Of a stretch of 64,000 nucleotides of DNA, positions 1 through 11,509 are shown piece after piece. A program made the position numbers and the translations under genes. The DNA lies in contig CM066914.1 of NCBI GenBank assembly GCA_033964015.1, positions 12,949,831-13,013,830 on the forward strand, in the 5' to 3' direction. Position 1 is the stretch's first letter. Each line of letters begins with the position of its first letter. The stretch is from Scolanthus callimorphus. Lineage: Eukaryota; Cnidaria; Anthozoa; Actiniaria; Edwardsiidae. The notes under the pieces are model-generated. The model searched no databases. It was not told the origin of the DNA and saw only the letters and a program-made list of their open reading frames with translations.

Positions 1-1188
1 ACTGCCTCCTCTGCCCCCCCCCCCCCTCCCCCTCCAAGCTGCAGCCTTGCCTTCCCGTATATCAAGGGTGATTTTCCTATTTAAGGGAGAAAATTGACAC
101 CCCTATTGATTCTGGGATTTGCTGCAAAGTCTGGTGCTTTTGGTCAGTCAACAGCAACATCAAAAGGTGGGATACAAGTATCCAGGGAGCAGCTGCAGGG
201 CACACTTTGACAAAAGTCTGTAAATAAGAAAAGATGTACTGATTGTTCCAGAAATAATGCACAGCCTACCAAGGAGGGAACTTGGAATTCCAGAAGGATG
301 TGGATCAATATAATAATATATAACTCATTTCCAATACAATCTCAGTGTTGATGAAATTCTAACCCTGGGGCACAGAAAACTTGAGATGTTGTAAACGTAA
401 CAAAATATGAAGACTAGGAGAAATACAGAAATGTACGAGAATGACGCAAAATATTATCCTTGAGAAAAGTCTCGAAATCTTGAGACACGTCTAAACGGAG
501 GAAACTGTATTTGTAGAATCTAGATCAATTTGTTCAGTTTGTTAATTTACATAGACATAACCGAAAACAAAGGCATTCGACGCGGTACATTATAGAACGA
601 GTGAACGAAAAAGTATGAGTGAGGTCCGAATGTGCCTCTGAATTCCGCAGTTTCGCCGCAGAAATGGTTGCCACTAGAACTGTGTTACGTTTTTTCTGAG
701 CCTTGACATAACAGCGCCGTCTCATAATTGTGATTCGAATAGCTTACTGTCCCAGGCTTAAGTATTCGTGTATTTGAGTTTTTATAGCCCCCTCTGTCTT
801 TCTTCTTACCTGAGAACTACTGGGGAACGAAGAGATTTTGACTTTTGAAGCTCAATATCGCAAATTCTCTCGCCAACGAGACGTCCGCGCCCTACACCAC
901 CACAAAGGGACTTCCCGGCTCAGCAAGGGGCGAAGGTGGCCGGCGAGACGCTAGAATTGAAATGAGGGGAAACCCCTACATCCACTCTTGCGATGACGTA
1001 ATTTGAAGATTTTATGAACAAAAACCATAATTATTTTTGCTGTTATGGCTGAAGACAGTAGTGGACAAAATAACTAAAAATATAACAGGACCCGATGCAA
1101 AAACGCACCAACGATAGTAAAGTATACTTCCGGTAGAATGGTTTCTGATTTCCGGTAGTTTCCATTTCTTCTCCTCACTTTCTTCAGA
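1..1188. other. Intergenic, no gene recognised
   Basis: No coding exon can be supported here. It opens with a C-rich run at about 15-36. The segment at about 840-1060 is more GC-rich and lies just upstream of the NDUFB3-like gene, so it may hold its promoter and a non-coding first exon. A pyrimidine tract ending in AG at 1188 looks like a 3' splice site for the NDUFB3 coding exon. Confidence 0.4.
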
Positions 1189-1276
1189 AGGCCAGGTGCC
1201 GCAGCTTCACGAGAAGTTGAGTCTTGAGTCTTTGGTCTTGGATGTGAAAATACTGTTAAACTCTTCCAAACAAAGC

Positions 1277-1474
1277 ATGGACTCAAACAAGAAACCCTTA
1301 GCGTCAATGCGGGATCCTTGGGCAAGGTTTGAAGCATGGAGATATCATCCATCAATAAACAAACACGCGAATATTCGCAGAATGTTTCCTGGATTTGGTT
1401 GGGCTCTTGGAGCTTTCGTTGTTGCTTGCGCTCTGGAGAAAGTGTTTGAAAAACCTGACGAAGGACATCATTGA
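1277..1474 (+). CDS. NDUFB3: NADH dehydrogenase 1 beta subcomplex subunit 3 (complex I B12 subunit)
   Basis: Single-pass accessory subunit of mitochondrial complex I, expected in the inner-membrane arm. The 65-residue product carries the family signature: MRDPWARFEAWRY near residues 11-23, then a glycine/phenylalanine-rich hydrophobic segment (FGWALGAFVVACALEKVF) and a short charged tail ending in HH. The ATG at 1277 is the first in-frame ATG; the open frame extends upstream to about 1196 without another. A pyrimidine-rich AG at 1188 suggests a 5' UTR intron ends just before this exon. Vertebrate NDUFB3 is about 98 residues, so the N-terminus is short or an upstream coding exon was missed. 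Identity rests on the DPW-x-R-x-EAWRY core and the membrane segment. Confidence 0.85.
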   Translation: MDSNKKPLASMRDPWARFEAWRYHPSINKHANIRRMFPGFGWALGAFVVACALEKVFEKPDEGHH

Positions 1475-3296
1475 TCACAGACTTGGCAAATGTTTGAGGG
1501 ACTCTGAGGTTGATACTTTTATACTTGTATTATTCTGAAAAGGAACTTCCACTGGAAACATAGAGGGACGGCGCCATTTTGGATGGAACAGTTCTTTAAG
1601 TAAGTTAATGTTTACAACACAGGAATCAAACGCAGTATTGGTTGACATGAAGTTGATGAAGCTGTACACTGATTAAACTGTTCTCCGAATATAGATCTCA
1701 GAGCAAACAATGCCATCAAAATATACCAAGAACACTTGAAGTGCTTTCTTCATTATTATCTTAGTAATAATTATTTGTGTAAAATATATTGAGCTATATA
1801 ACCTTCTTGGAGTTGTTGATGTTTCTTGGTCACATGCTGCAATTTTAGCCATAATTTCTACAGTAAGAGCAGTTTTCACATGACTTTCGTGATAGCAATT
1901 CATGAATAATTCACTATCCAATCAAATGTAATAGTAATTTGACAACAAACCAATCAGAGAGCGAGGCCATTCACAATCTCTCCTTTTCACAAGCGAAATA
2001 ATTACAAGTAATTGTGTAATTGTTTTCTCTATGCAATCTGATTGGCTTAAGTATCAAAGATCATGCTCTTGACCAATCACAACCCACAAACCAATTGCAA
2101 TTACCAAGTAATTTGTAATTACTCACAACAGTCATGTGAAAACTGCTCTAATAGATGGTGATGCAGCACAATTTTTGTGGTGTGAGCAGCTGCTAACCTT
2201 ATTTGCTGCAGATTTGAATAACTATTGCTTTTGCCTCGCTGGCCTCAAGTTTGTGTGAAAAAGCTTTTGTGTTTTCATTTGAATTGAAGGTTAGTGAGGT
2301 GAACACAATTGCTATTCAAATCGGCAGCCATTTATGAATTTGGTGTATACCACCCTGGAATATCTCACTCCCAGAGCCTACTCCTCTGTTATTGCTTGTT
2401 GTAGGCTCTGGTTGCAAGCAATTATAGGCCGATTCTGATTGGCTGATATTCCTGCTCTCCATTTGAAATTTGCACTAACTAACAATACCGGATGTCCTAG
2501 GACTTCCAGTATCATCTACGCCCAGAGCCTCCGACAGTCAGCATTACCCAGAGGCTCTGGGAATGAGTTAGTTCCACCCCTTGCACCCCTCTAGTCCCAG
2601 GGACTTTGAGCTGACATCCTGTACCCAAAGATGAACCATGAGGAAGCACGATGATTGGGCTGAGTGTTCCCAGTGACATCACATCTCTAATCTAACCACA
2701 GGAAGCCTGCCTAGGTTGCCTGCGACTAGGTGGAGTACCATCCACCCTGGAACTATAGAGGTCCAAAAGAAGGGTGTAGATTTTGTGTTGCCATAAAATT
2801 GATTGATCAGATTTGTGTGGATGAGGTTATTCTTCCTATGTGGCCATGGGATAAAATGTGGGAAGTAGCTTGGAATGGCAATGGTATTTAGAAAGTGCCA
2901 AAACTACAAAACAAGGTTTGTTGTTGACTCCTTCACGTGCCTTTAAACTGTTTGACCTTAAATATGCTTAAATAAAGTAACCTGTAGTGGCATCCAAGGC
3001 TTCTATACAGAGATCTGTATATTGTGGCAATCCTTACACCTAATGGCTACCATCTTTGCAGGACCAAATTCCTGAAGACAAGAATTCAAGAGGAAAAAAG
3101 TACTTTTTAGAGGAAAACTAAATGACAAAGAGGGCAATTCCTGCTTAAATTCACCATTAATTTTAGAAAACCACATCCACTCAAGCTGCATTAAAGATGT
3201 AACATTCCTTTTAATTCACAACTAGTAGTTTTCCTTGCATACATAAACCAGGGATGTGTGAAGAACACACTACAATGTTTTTGTTATGTAACACTC
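1475..3296. other. Intergenic between NDUFB3 and MRPL10 (tail to tail), repeats
   Basis: It holds the inverted-repeat element at 1866-2149, described separately. At about 2357-2572 short inverted pieces built on CCCAGAGCCT / AGGCTCTGGG suggest another decayed palindromic element. No coding exon seen. Confidence 0.5.
1866..2149. mobile_element. Inverted-repeat MITE, AGAGCAG family, copy 1
   Basis: The ends are inverted copies: AGAGCAGTTTTCACATGACT at the left and its near-exact complement (AGTCATGTGAAAACTGCTCT) at the right. No open frame of note, so a non-autonomous DNA element. A shorter copy with the same ends lies in a hyccin intron at 5991-6114. Confidence 0.7.
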
Positions 3297-4616
3297 TTAA
3301 GATTCTCCTTGTGTGACAAGCTGAGAAAGATTCCTAGCCATCTGTACTTGATTTTGCTGTAACAAAGAGCTAAGCTGGCTAGACTGCTGTTGCAGTAGTT
3401 GTACAAGGTGCATGTGTTGTTCTGTCAAAGAAGGCAACTTAGCAAACTCATGGACATTATTTCTAGAGAGAAGTCTGTTATCTAGTTTGGCTCCTAAAAG
3501 TTCAAGCTTTGCCTGCTTCTTGACTGCATCAAGAATAGGTTTAACAGCTGCATCTTTGCTATACATAATACATGTTGTGCACAAAAAGAGGGGAGAAATC
3601 TTGCTGTAAATTGTATCTTCAAGTGCTTTATGGGTTATTCTGTTTGGAAAAACTTTGACTTTGACATCATTTTTCCCAAGTGTATGCCTAAGATCATCCC
3701 ACTCAGCAGTGTTCATGTCTCCATACTGGAATACAGCAACCATGCTATTACTATCAAACACCTCCTTCACATTTGATGCAATAGCCAGTTTCCTTTGACT
3801 AGGCTGTTTAAAAAACAGACAGACAAGTTAGTACTGTAAAATATTATTTAACAAAGTCTTTGCATATGGACAAAAAGAAAAATATCCTGAAAGAAAATTA
3901 GTTGGATGTGAAACATGGGTTCTCTGTGCTCACCCGAATGTGTGAGAGACTAGGCCGGGCAGGGCTTGAAGGAGGCCGGTGTGCATGTTTTATGTAGGAG
4001 TTTCCAGGATTTGCTTGTACTGGACACTATTAAAAGGACACCTCAACCTTATACTGTACAGTAGAACTATTATTTCTCTTGACATGCCTGAAATACAACT
4101 GAGCTCACACTCCTACATAAAACATGTGCACTGGCCTCCTTCAACCCCTGCCCAGCCCAGTCTCTCCCATGTTACAGATGGTTTCATTTGAAGGGCCATA
4201 TTGTTGAAAAGGATTTAGAGAGTGTAACAAAAATTTTCCTATTGTTACCAGTCATAATGCCGTTTTTCATTCTTTACCTTGACTTGACGCCTTTTATTTC
4301 TACCCGCTCGGCATCTAGAGGCCATAAACCGTGGTTCCTGTAACTCTTTCACGGATGCAGTAGCGTTGATATGACGGATACTCCCTAACAGTAACAAACA
4401 AGCATGAAGAAGCAAATATTCACTGGCAGTGGGCAAATTCAGTAGCAGTATTTTACGATGAATAAACATATAGCCCCTCAAACATATAACCCCTTAGAAA
4501 GATGATTCATTGTTTTAAGGACTTTGTTCAGTAATGTTTGAAAGAAGGGGGGAATTACCATTTAAAATACGAAATAATTCTACTGCTCCACGAGTCGTCT
4601 TTCCCATGGCTGCCAT
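3297..4616 (-). CDS. MRPL10: Mitochondrial large ribosomal subunit protein uL10m
   Basis: Component of the mitochondrial ribosome stalk base. Three coding exons on the minus strand: 4616-4559 (start MAAMGKTTR), 4384-4278 and 3803-3297 with TAA; introns are GT-AG with phases 1 and 0. The assembled product is 223 residues, a little shorter than vertebrate MRPL10 (about 260). Matches to the family include a VKVFPNRITHKALED block, an SPLFLC segment and the LLSRNNVHEFAKLPSL motif followed by a glutamine-rich C-terminal helix. Residues 56-70 (PSQRKLAIASNVKEV) match the RREIAAVFQDN region of the human protein. It faces hyccin across a short shared upstream region. Confidence 0.9.
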
Positions 4617-4710
4617 GTTGGACGCGTATGTGGTGGACTGGGTATAGTTAAAACCACAGGATTACCGCGCAACTCCTCGCTGCACTGCACTACGAGTCAA
4701 TATGGCCGCC
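4617..4710. promoter_or_regulatory. Shared head-to-head promoter of MRPL10 and hyccin
   Basis: Only about 95 bp separate the MRPL10 start codon (4616, minus) from the ATGGCCGCC stretch at 4711 in the presumed hyccin 5' UTR (plus). The interval is relatively GC-rich for this window. That ATG opens a 17-codon upstream reading frame ending before the hyccin 5' UTR donor at about 4776. Bidirectional use is inferred from geometry only. Confidence 0.5.
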
Positions 4711-5103
4711 TCCTTGAAGATATGTTTATCTTTTCAAATTTTCCAGGATTCATAACTTGATAACGGAAATGTAAGAGGTAAGGCGGGGATGACACTCTTG
4801 TAAATCTGATTTTATATTAGTAGACAGCTTATTGTACGAAATGATTCTTTAGGGAAGTGTATGGAGGCCGAGAGTTGCATTTCCTTGTTGAGATTTTTAG
4901 AAAAGGAAGCACCCTTCTTCGTTTATTACACTTCCAAATACGCTGTGTATATAAAGCTAATGCTGGAAGGCTAAAACAAAAGATCGTTGGAGGAAAAAAA
5001 GAGAATAGTAAATATTCTCAGTTAACTTATTATATGCCCAGTTACTTGATAGTGTATTTATGTGTACTTTATTTTTCTAGGTTTGATTTAGGGATTCTGT
5101 GGG

Positions 5104-8100
5104 ATGGATTTTGAGAAAATAAAGGATGTGTTAGAGGTATTAAATTTAGTTGCCAGTATTACCCACTTTGGCCTTGCTCTGTTTTTTGATGAGGCTGCTT
5201 TATACCTATATCAAGAAAGGATTCATTTGATGATAAAAGCTGTGTTTCATGCATGTGTATTTTATGGAAGCAAGTGACTTTACAAAACCACCAAAATATG
5301 GAAGACCTTCAAGCCTGATGTCTTGAATGTTTTATGGTGTCTAAATATTAGGTTTCTTTATCTCCAAATCACAATATCATATGCCAGCAATTTTTGCTAT
5401 ATCAAAGATGGTACATGCTCCCCTCATGGCTCCATTCATGGTGCGCAGATTTTTGAAATGGGTATTCATTCCATTCCATCTTATCATGTACTTATCATTG
5501 TTTTGCTGATTTGCAGAAATGCTCTAACAAAAGCCCATCGCTGATTGTGCAACACCTCAATAGTGAGCCAGGTCTTGTACAAGGGATTATTGATCATCTT
5601 CCAGTTCATTACACCAAACAAGTAAATTAACGTTGGGACCTTTGTTTGTCCTTGCCTTGGATGATTTTTTATTAGCCAGCTACTTCACATGCATAGTGTT
5701 CCAGGCATCCATCTAAGCTTGTGGCCTGGCTTTGAGCATACTACAGTACACTTTAAAGTTATGTCATCTGGATTTGTTACCCATTTTCTCAAATTCTAGT
5801 CAATAGTGCAATATTTTATTATCTATTTTGTTGTCCTTATGTTTAGCTTTTCAAGTAAAGTTTTGACAAACCTTGAAAGAAACGCAATTGCAAAACATGC
5901 CGTATGATTAATTCAAGCATAAGCCATTTGGTTGTTTTTATCATGGTGTTTGTTTATACAGTATGAATTGTTTGGTACATGTATATGCCTAGAGCAGTTT
6001 TCATATGACTGTAGTAAAACCAATCGCAACGTAATTACACAATTCTGAATACAACCCATAGGAGTAATTACAAAGTAATTACCAATTACTCACGACAGTC
6101 ATCTGAAATGCTCTATGCACACAGAACCTGATTCATAACTTACTTATTCATTAGTGTACATGTATTTTTTACTGTTCCAGGTAAGCCATCCAATCTGCAG
6201 CACTCTATTTGAGCTGTACCGTAGTGGAGAAAAGGAGGCACAGAACTTTGTCTTGCAGTTTGTGCCTTTGTTAGTCTGGATTTACTTATCAGCAAGTTCC
6301 AGAAGAGATAAACAGGTACATTTACCAAATGGAAAATATAGGCTTAATTTGTATGGAAAGTTGGGTATTTTCCAGCCCTTTTGTACATAAGTCAGCAAAT
6401 TGACATCTGCACCCCATGAAATGGACATGATAGCAAAGAAATATTTTGCACCTAAAGTGAGTTCATGTCACCCCAGACATACTGTTATCTTACTCTACTT
6501 TTTTTTGTAAATGCATTTTAAAAGGGATACTCCCTGAAAATGTTGTCAGAGTATTAATCCTCCTTGACCACACTTCCAGAAAGTGTTCACAAATTGCACA
6601 CCATTCTCATAGGGAATCAAGCCACTGCCCATCTGTAATATTTTATCCTTGGCATGTATTTCAGGGTTATGGGCAACTAGAAGCCATTTTATTAGCAATA
6701 TACAATGGAGTGAGTATTATTGTACCACCAACACCTATTTGTATTATTGGTTTCTAGAATATACAGAAATGTATATAACTATGATTACCTATGGATTTTA
6801 GGAAGTTGTTGACAACAAGGGACAGGCTAAAACATTCAGAATTCCATCATTATCAAGACCTTCTCTCTATCATGAGGTGAATATCTATAAAAGTATGTTA
6901 TATAACAGATAAAGTTATAATTAAAAATTATTATAATAATAATACACAGATATTTTCTGGAATCACACATTGCAAGCTATGATTTTACTACATTTTTCTC
7001 CTTACCTTCAGCCTTCCATAGGTGTTTCTTCCCTCTCAGCCCTGACAGAGAGTGCACTTAGTCGGCATGAGCAAAGTGAGACCCCTATAATCCTGCCTGG
7101 GCCTAACAAACAGCTTAACAGGATCACAGCTGGCCATAGGTATTGTGTTATCAATGATGATTTTCTTAGAATGATGTGTTTGATGTCATCCAAAGAAAAA
7201 GGGGAAAGAGATTGATGTAGTTGCCATCTGAACTAGAATTTTCACTTGGGCATCACAAGGGGGCTTGAGAAACAATATCCGTAGACAGCCAGCACACAGG
7301 TAAATGGTTAGCTAGTTATTTGTCTGGTGGTTTTGGGCATGGCCAAGAGGATGGCCAAGGGCACTAAGAATGGTTCCACAGCACCTTAGCAGATCTTCCT
7401 TGGATTTATGCATCAATAGTGTAAATCAATGGGAAGTTCACCCAGTTTTAAAATGCTTTTTATTTACATATTTTTTGTAGAATGTCTGTGTTGTGTGTTG
7501 TGCTGGGTTTGTATAACAGCATCACTGCCTTGATGAGTGAGGAATCACAAAAGAGCTACTGTGTGACAGCTTTGAGGTAAGAAAACAGCTACGTTTTTCA
7601 TGCATTCTGCCCAAATGTTATTGCATTAAGGAACTGATTAGTCAAGTTAAAAAGGGAAAGAAAATTGGAACATGTTATTGTTGAGCCACTGGTATTTTTC
7701 TTGTCTCAATGCTCTCAAATGAACAATGCCTGCAAGGAATTAGAAAGATTAAAACTGTTTTCCAGGTTGACATTTAACTTCAGCTTAGATATAAGATATA
7801 TCACTGTAGAGCAAGGTATTGAGCTGCACAATACATGCATTTATTACTTGTGTTACTTGCAGGGTTGCCCGAGCAGGATTCCCTAAACTGTGTTGGCCAG
7901 AGAAAGGAAAGAATGAAAGCACAACGTTGTTCAACAATGATGAGCTTACATCCCTGAGTAACCACCCTAGGATACCGCTGGGGGCACCATTCATACAGGA
8001 ACTGGTCCATGGGCTCTACTTTCTCATGTGAGAATGCTGTAATACTTAGTCACGAAATTCTGCCCTTTAACAGCCCCAAAAAATCTGAGAATCTTCACAT

Positions 8101-11100
8101 TCATTTTTACTTTGGATTCTTGAATTTCTAATAAAATCAAATATGTGAGATCATCTTGAAGTGCTAGGGGCCATTCCATTTTTTAGCCGCACCCCCCCTA
8201 CAGAAGAAGTTTTCCTAGGGGGTATAGCAAAATGGCCATTTCCGAGGCGGTCAAACCGAAAGAAAGCCTCTTCCGTGGGTTTTCCGAGGGGATGCAATAA
8301 AAAAAATGCCTCTTCCGTGGGTTTGTCCGAGGGGGTGCAATCCAAAAAGGGCTCTTTTTTTCGAGGTGGTTACTAAAGAAAATGAGCTCTTCCGTAGGGG
8401 GGGGGGGGGGGGGGGTTCGGCTTAAAAATGGAATGGCCCTAGGGTGGCACTTGCTGTCTCAGCTTGCTTTCATGTAATTGCCATAATTTACATTCCTATC
8501 AGCAAATGGAAACCAAACATTATTCATTTTTTGGTCTATTGTTTAAAACAGAGGCATTGTAGATAACAATAAGGCAAAAAAATTAAATGTAAATTTTATA
8601 TTCTGATTACATACCAATCTGTTATTTCTTTCCAGGTATAATGGTCAGCCAATTCTTGCTGCTACTGCTGTAAAGGAGTTAAACTTCAGAGCTGCACATG
8701 GTTTACTTGCGCCAGCACATGTGGTGAGAGAATATGCGATCAATATAATGATCCATTAAAGCTTCCTAAGCTGTCAGATAATGATCAGCTGTTCATGGTC
8801 TACCAGACCTGACCCAAAAGAAAACAATTCCTTAGGACTATTCCAGGAGAAAAATAATTTAACAAAAATCGTTAGGTCCAATTCATAGTCTGGGTTTGCT
8901 ACAATTACCAAACATTTGACCTTAGCCACCATGGCTTCTATAGCTTAGTTGATCGATTGTGGAGGTCATGGGTTCAAATCCCATTGAAAAGCAGAAATCC
9001 TTTTTTCAGGTCTTCTAATTGATAGCAATTGCTGAGATTGCTTCTTTACTGCAATGATCGTTTACTTTCCAGTAATGCTAAAACAAAGTTCCATTCTTTA
9101 TTATAGCTTACTAATGCCGTGACTCATTCATTGTCAACTACTGGTGGGCTACCTGTGGATGGTCCTTTGGGTTTAGAAGTGCACCTGATATCTAGCAAAG
9201 AGGAGCCGGCCACACCCACACCATCTGTCAAAACACTGGAGCTACCAGGTATCATGATCTCGGATGTAGAGTCATTCAAATCATGCGAAGGGAGTGATGG
9301 AATGGAGAGTGAGGGAGAAGTGTTCTGCGACACTGTTGAGTCCCACTCCCCATCTTTAGTCCAACGAAAGGCCAACAAGGTTCTTGATACTCGTCTATGA
9401 TGGCCAAGGGATGTTGGTAGTTTTGGGATATAGAGGAGATTTTGTATGGCCGTGGAAAAGCAATGTACATTACATGCTGACTCCGTGCTGTAACGGCGGT
9501 ATTGTGCCTTGCCGTGTCAAATGAAGGCCCTCTATCTATATTATTTATTGGAATAACTCTGTCGGATCATGGGATTGCAGCATTTTACTAACACGTTGTA
9601 GCAATTGAAGTGCAACTGTTTTACACCAACAAAAAAGTAATGTTTTCCAATAGTTGCACAAAGCGTGTTGTTCTTTACTTAAAACAACTTTAAAACAATT
9701 TTTGGACATAGCTCATGTATTTATTTATTTATTATTTATCGATACGTTGGACCACATTATGAAAGGCGGGAATTTGAATAAAGTAAATCAAATATAACTA
9801 ATGATCATAACTTCAGATTAGTAAGGTTGCTTGAATACTTGCTGCTTTCAATTGCGTAAAAATAAATAACTATAGTTTAGATAGTATGAGCATCAGCTGT
9901 TAGATACTGCAATAAACATATATCTAAAAGTATCGTGAAGAATGTAATCTAGGTTTCAAAATGATAGATAATTAAAATAAAATTCAAGAATAAAATGTGA
10001 TTTCATTTAGTGTATTAAGTATAAAAACATTTAAAATATCAGAGCCACTTTGCTCCAGATAAAACGAGACTACTTGTAAAGTTCGGTTTCCACTGTAGTG
10101 GACCACGCCTGCATAACTGAGATTATCAAAGGTATGTACTAGATGATAATCAGACACTTTAAAATTGTAATGAAATGATGGTTTTACCATGGAAAGACAG
10201 TAAACTTGTTACCAAATCAGTCAGATTTCCAAAAGATGTAAACTTGTTTCAGAATAGAAGAATGGTAAAGAACTCACAAGGGAAACCAGTGTATATTTCG
10301 TAATTGAAAAACTTCGTACTTTATTGAGTGGGGAGGATAGTATCAATCACTAAATATGCGATAAAGTTCTCAAAGTTTGTGCATAGCTAGTAGAGTTAGT
10401 CTCCTCGTGGCGCGTTTTTCTGCAATACGTTAAGAGGAGGGAAGTCTAATTGTTCACTATTTGTTTCTAGAGAGGTCTTCTAGTCTAGTTGCCCTCTCCA
10501 CACGCGGGATGGAGATTAAACAAAGCTTACATTCAAGTGATCACCATAGCAACACCAATGTCAATGGTCTGTCATCCCAGGATGTGGAACTAGAGGTCGA
10601 CGGCGCATGCGCAACACCTGAAAAAGGTAGGACTCGGCGAGTGCCCTTCTTCTTGAAGTCATTTTCAATAGTTTTAGCACGCGAAAGCAGCCATTACTTG
10701 GCGGTTTGGCGCGCGCCGCACTTATTTGTGGTTGCTTTTGCAGACCAGTTATTTGTCATTCTTTTTCGTGCTTCTCTCAAGATGTTTCTGACAGGCTGTT
10801 GTGTAGTATGTACATACATTATACGCTCTTACCAGTCGAGTAGAGGGTTCCTTGATCTTACTCTAAGCAACTACACGAAACGCGCCCGTCAGAACGAAAC
10901 CTCCTCTCGCAGGGTAATACTTTGTCTTCTAGATATAGTTTAATTAGTAATGTTTGGTTTTCAAAGGTCCAGTTACTACCCCGTTACTACCTACATTCTG
11001 CTTGGTTGAGCCTGTTAAAACCCAAACTGGCCAGGAGGCAAGCCGGTTGGCTATGTACAAACAAATTACCTGTGGCCGAGAGCGGAGCTTGAACTCAGCA

Positions 11101-11509
11101 GCTCCGGGTTGCGAGCTCTCCGCTTCACCGCCCTAGCTACTGTACCATGTTGCCTCCCTTACGCTAACGTAACCTATTCCATACTGATGCAACTCATTCA
11201 TGCTGATGCAGTTCCACACGTCATCATTACAGTATGGAATTATTTCTGTTCTCTCTTTTATATCTGTTTTGACTTGTTTCAGGTGACGTCAAAACACATA
11301 AGAAATCGAGCAGCACTGGGCATTGGAAGATCCCTTTCCGGACGCCTAAAGGAGAGATGGAGCTACTAGGGATCGGAGCACAAAGTACTGAGAGGGGTAG
11401 GGGCGGGAAGTACTCCATATCTGATCAGAATCTTTCCTCGGACAGTGGCGTGACCTTGACAAAGGTTATAAGGGAAGGCAAAGAAGTTCTTACGGACACT
11501 AAAATGTGA
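5104..11509 (+). CDS. HYCC1: Hyccin / FAM126, regulatory subunit of the PI4KA complex
   Basis: Hyccin binds TTC7 and PI4KA to support PI4P synthesis at the plasma membrane. Coding exons: 5104-5136, 5517-5621, 6181-6315, 6665-6709, 6802-6876, 7012-7139, 7481-7576, 7863-8027, 8636-8723, then 9107 onward. All phases agree. Family blocks are CSTLFELYRSGEKEAQNFVL, the IPSLSRPSLYHE motif, SALTESALSRHEQ and the YNGQPILAATAV helix. Reading exon 10 to its stop at 9400 gives 387 residues. A strong donor inside it at 9308 (A|GTGAGG) joins in phase to exons 10471-10626 and 11283-11509 (TGA), giving 484 residues, nearer the 521 of human FAM126A. The 5' non-coding exon probably ends at 4776 and the first coding exon begins at 5081. 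The join between the first two coding exons is the least certain; a missed small exon is possible. Vertebrates have two paralogues (A/B), so the symbol is approximate. Confidence 0.85.
5991..6114. mobile_element. Inverted-repeat MITE, AGAGCAG family, copy 2
   Basis: AGAGCAGTTTTCATATGACT at the left mirrors AGTCATCTGAAATGCTCT at the right. It is an internally shortened relative of the 1866-2149 copy and sits in the hyccin intron before the exon at 6181. Confidence 0.65.
8166..8442. mobile_element. MITE with GGGCCATTCCATTTTT ends
   Basis: Left end TAGGGGCCATTCCATTTTTT and right end AAAAATGGAATGGCCCTA are inverted copies about 25 bp long. The interior holds imperfect repeats with TCTTCCGTGGG and a pure G run at 8397-8415. 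It lies in a hyccin intron, on the 3' side of the exon ending at 8027. Short open frames across it come from the repeats and are not genes. Confidence 0.65.
8933..9000 (+). repeat. tRNA-like SINE head
   Basis: An A-box-like TAGCTTAGTTGA is followed about 30 bases later by a B-box-like GGGTTCAAATCCC, then a T run. No complete cloverleaf with a paired acceptor stem can be drawn, so this looks like a tRNA-derived SINE fragment in a hyccin intron, not a working tRNA. Confidence 0.5.
10965..11158 (-). repeat. tRNA-derived SINE-like sequence
   Basis: On the minus strand an A-box-like GTAGCTAGGGCGGTG is followed by a B-box-like GAGTTCAAGCTCC. It sits in the last hyccin intron. The 3' limit is a guess; no clear target duplication was found. 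Confidence 0.45.

Noticed and set aside
3412..3609. 65-codon plus-strand frame
   Set aside because: Antisense shadow of the MRPL10 last exon.
8933..9000. Functional tRNA gene
   Set aside because: A- and B-box-like blocks exist but no paired acceptor stem or good anticodon arm can be drawn.
10461..10943. 160-codon open frame as an independent gene
   Set aside because: Its start is an intron/acceptor region; 10471-10626 fits better as a hyccin exon with a donor at 10626, and the remainder reads into the intron.
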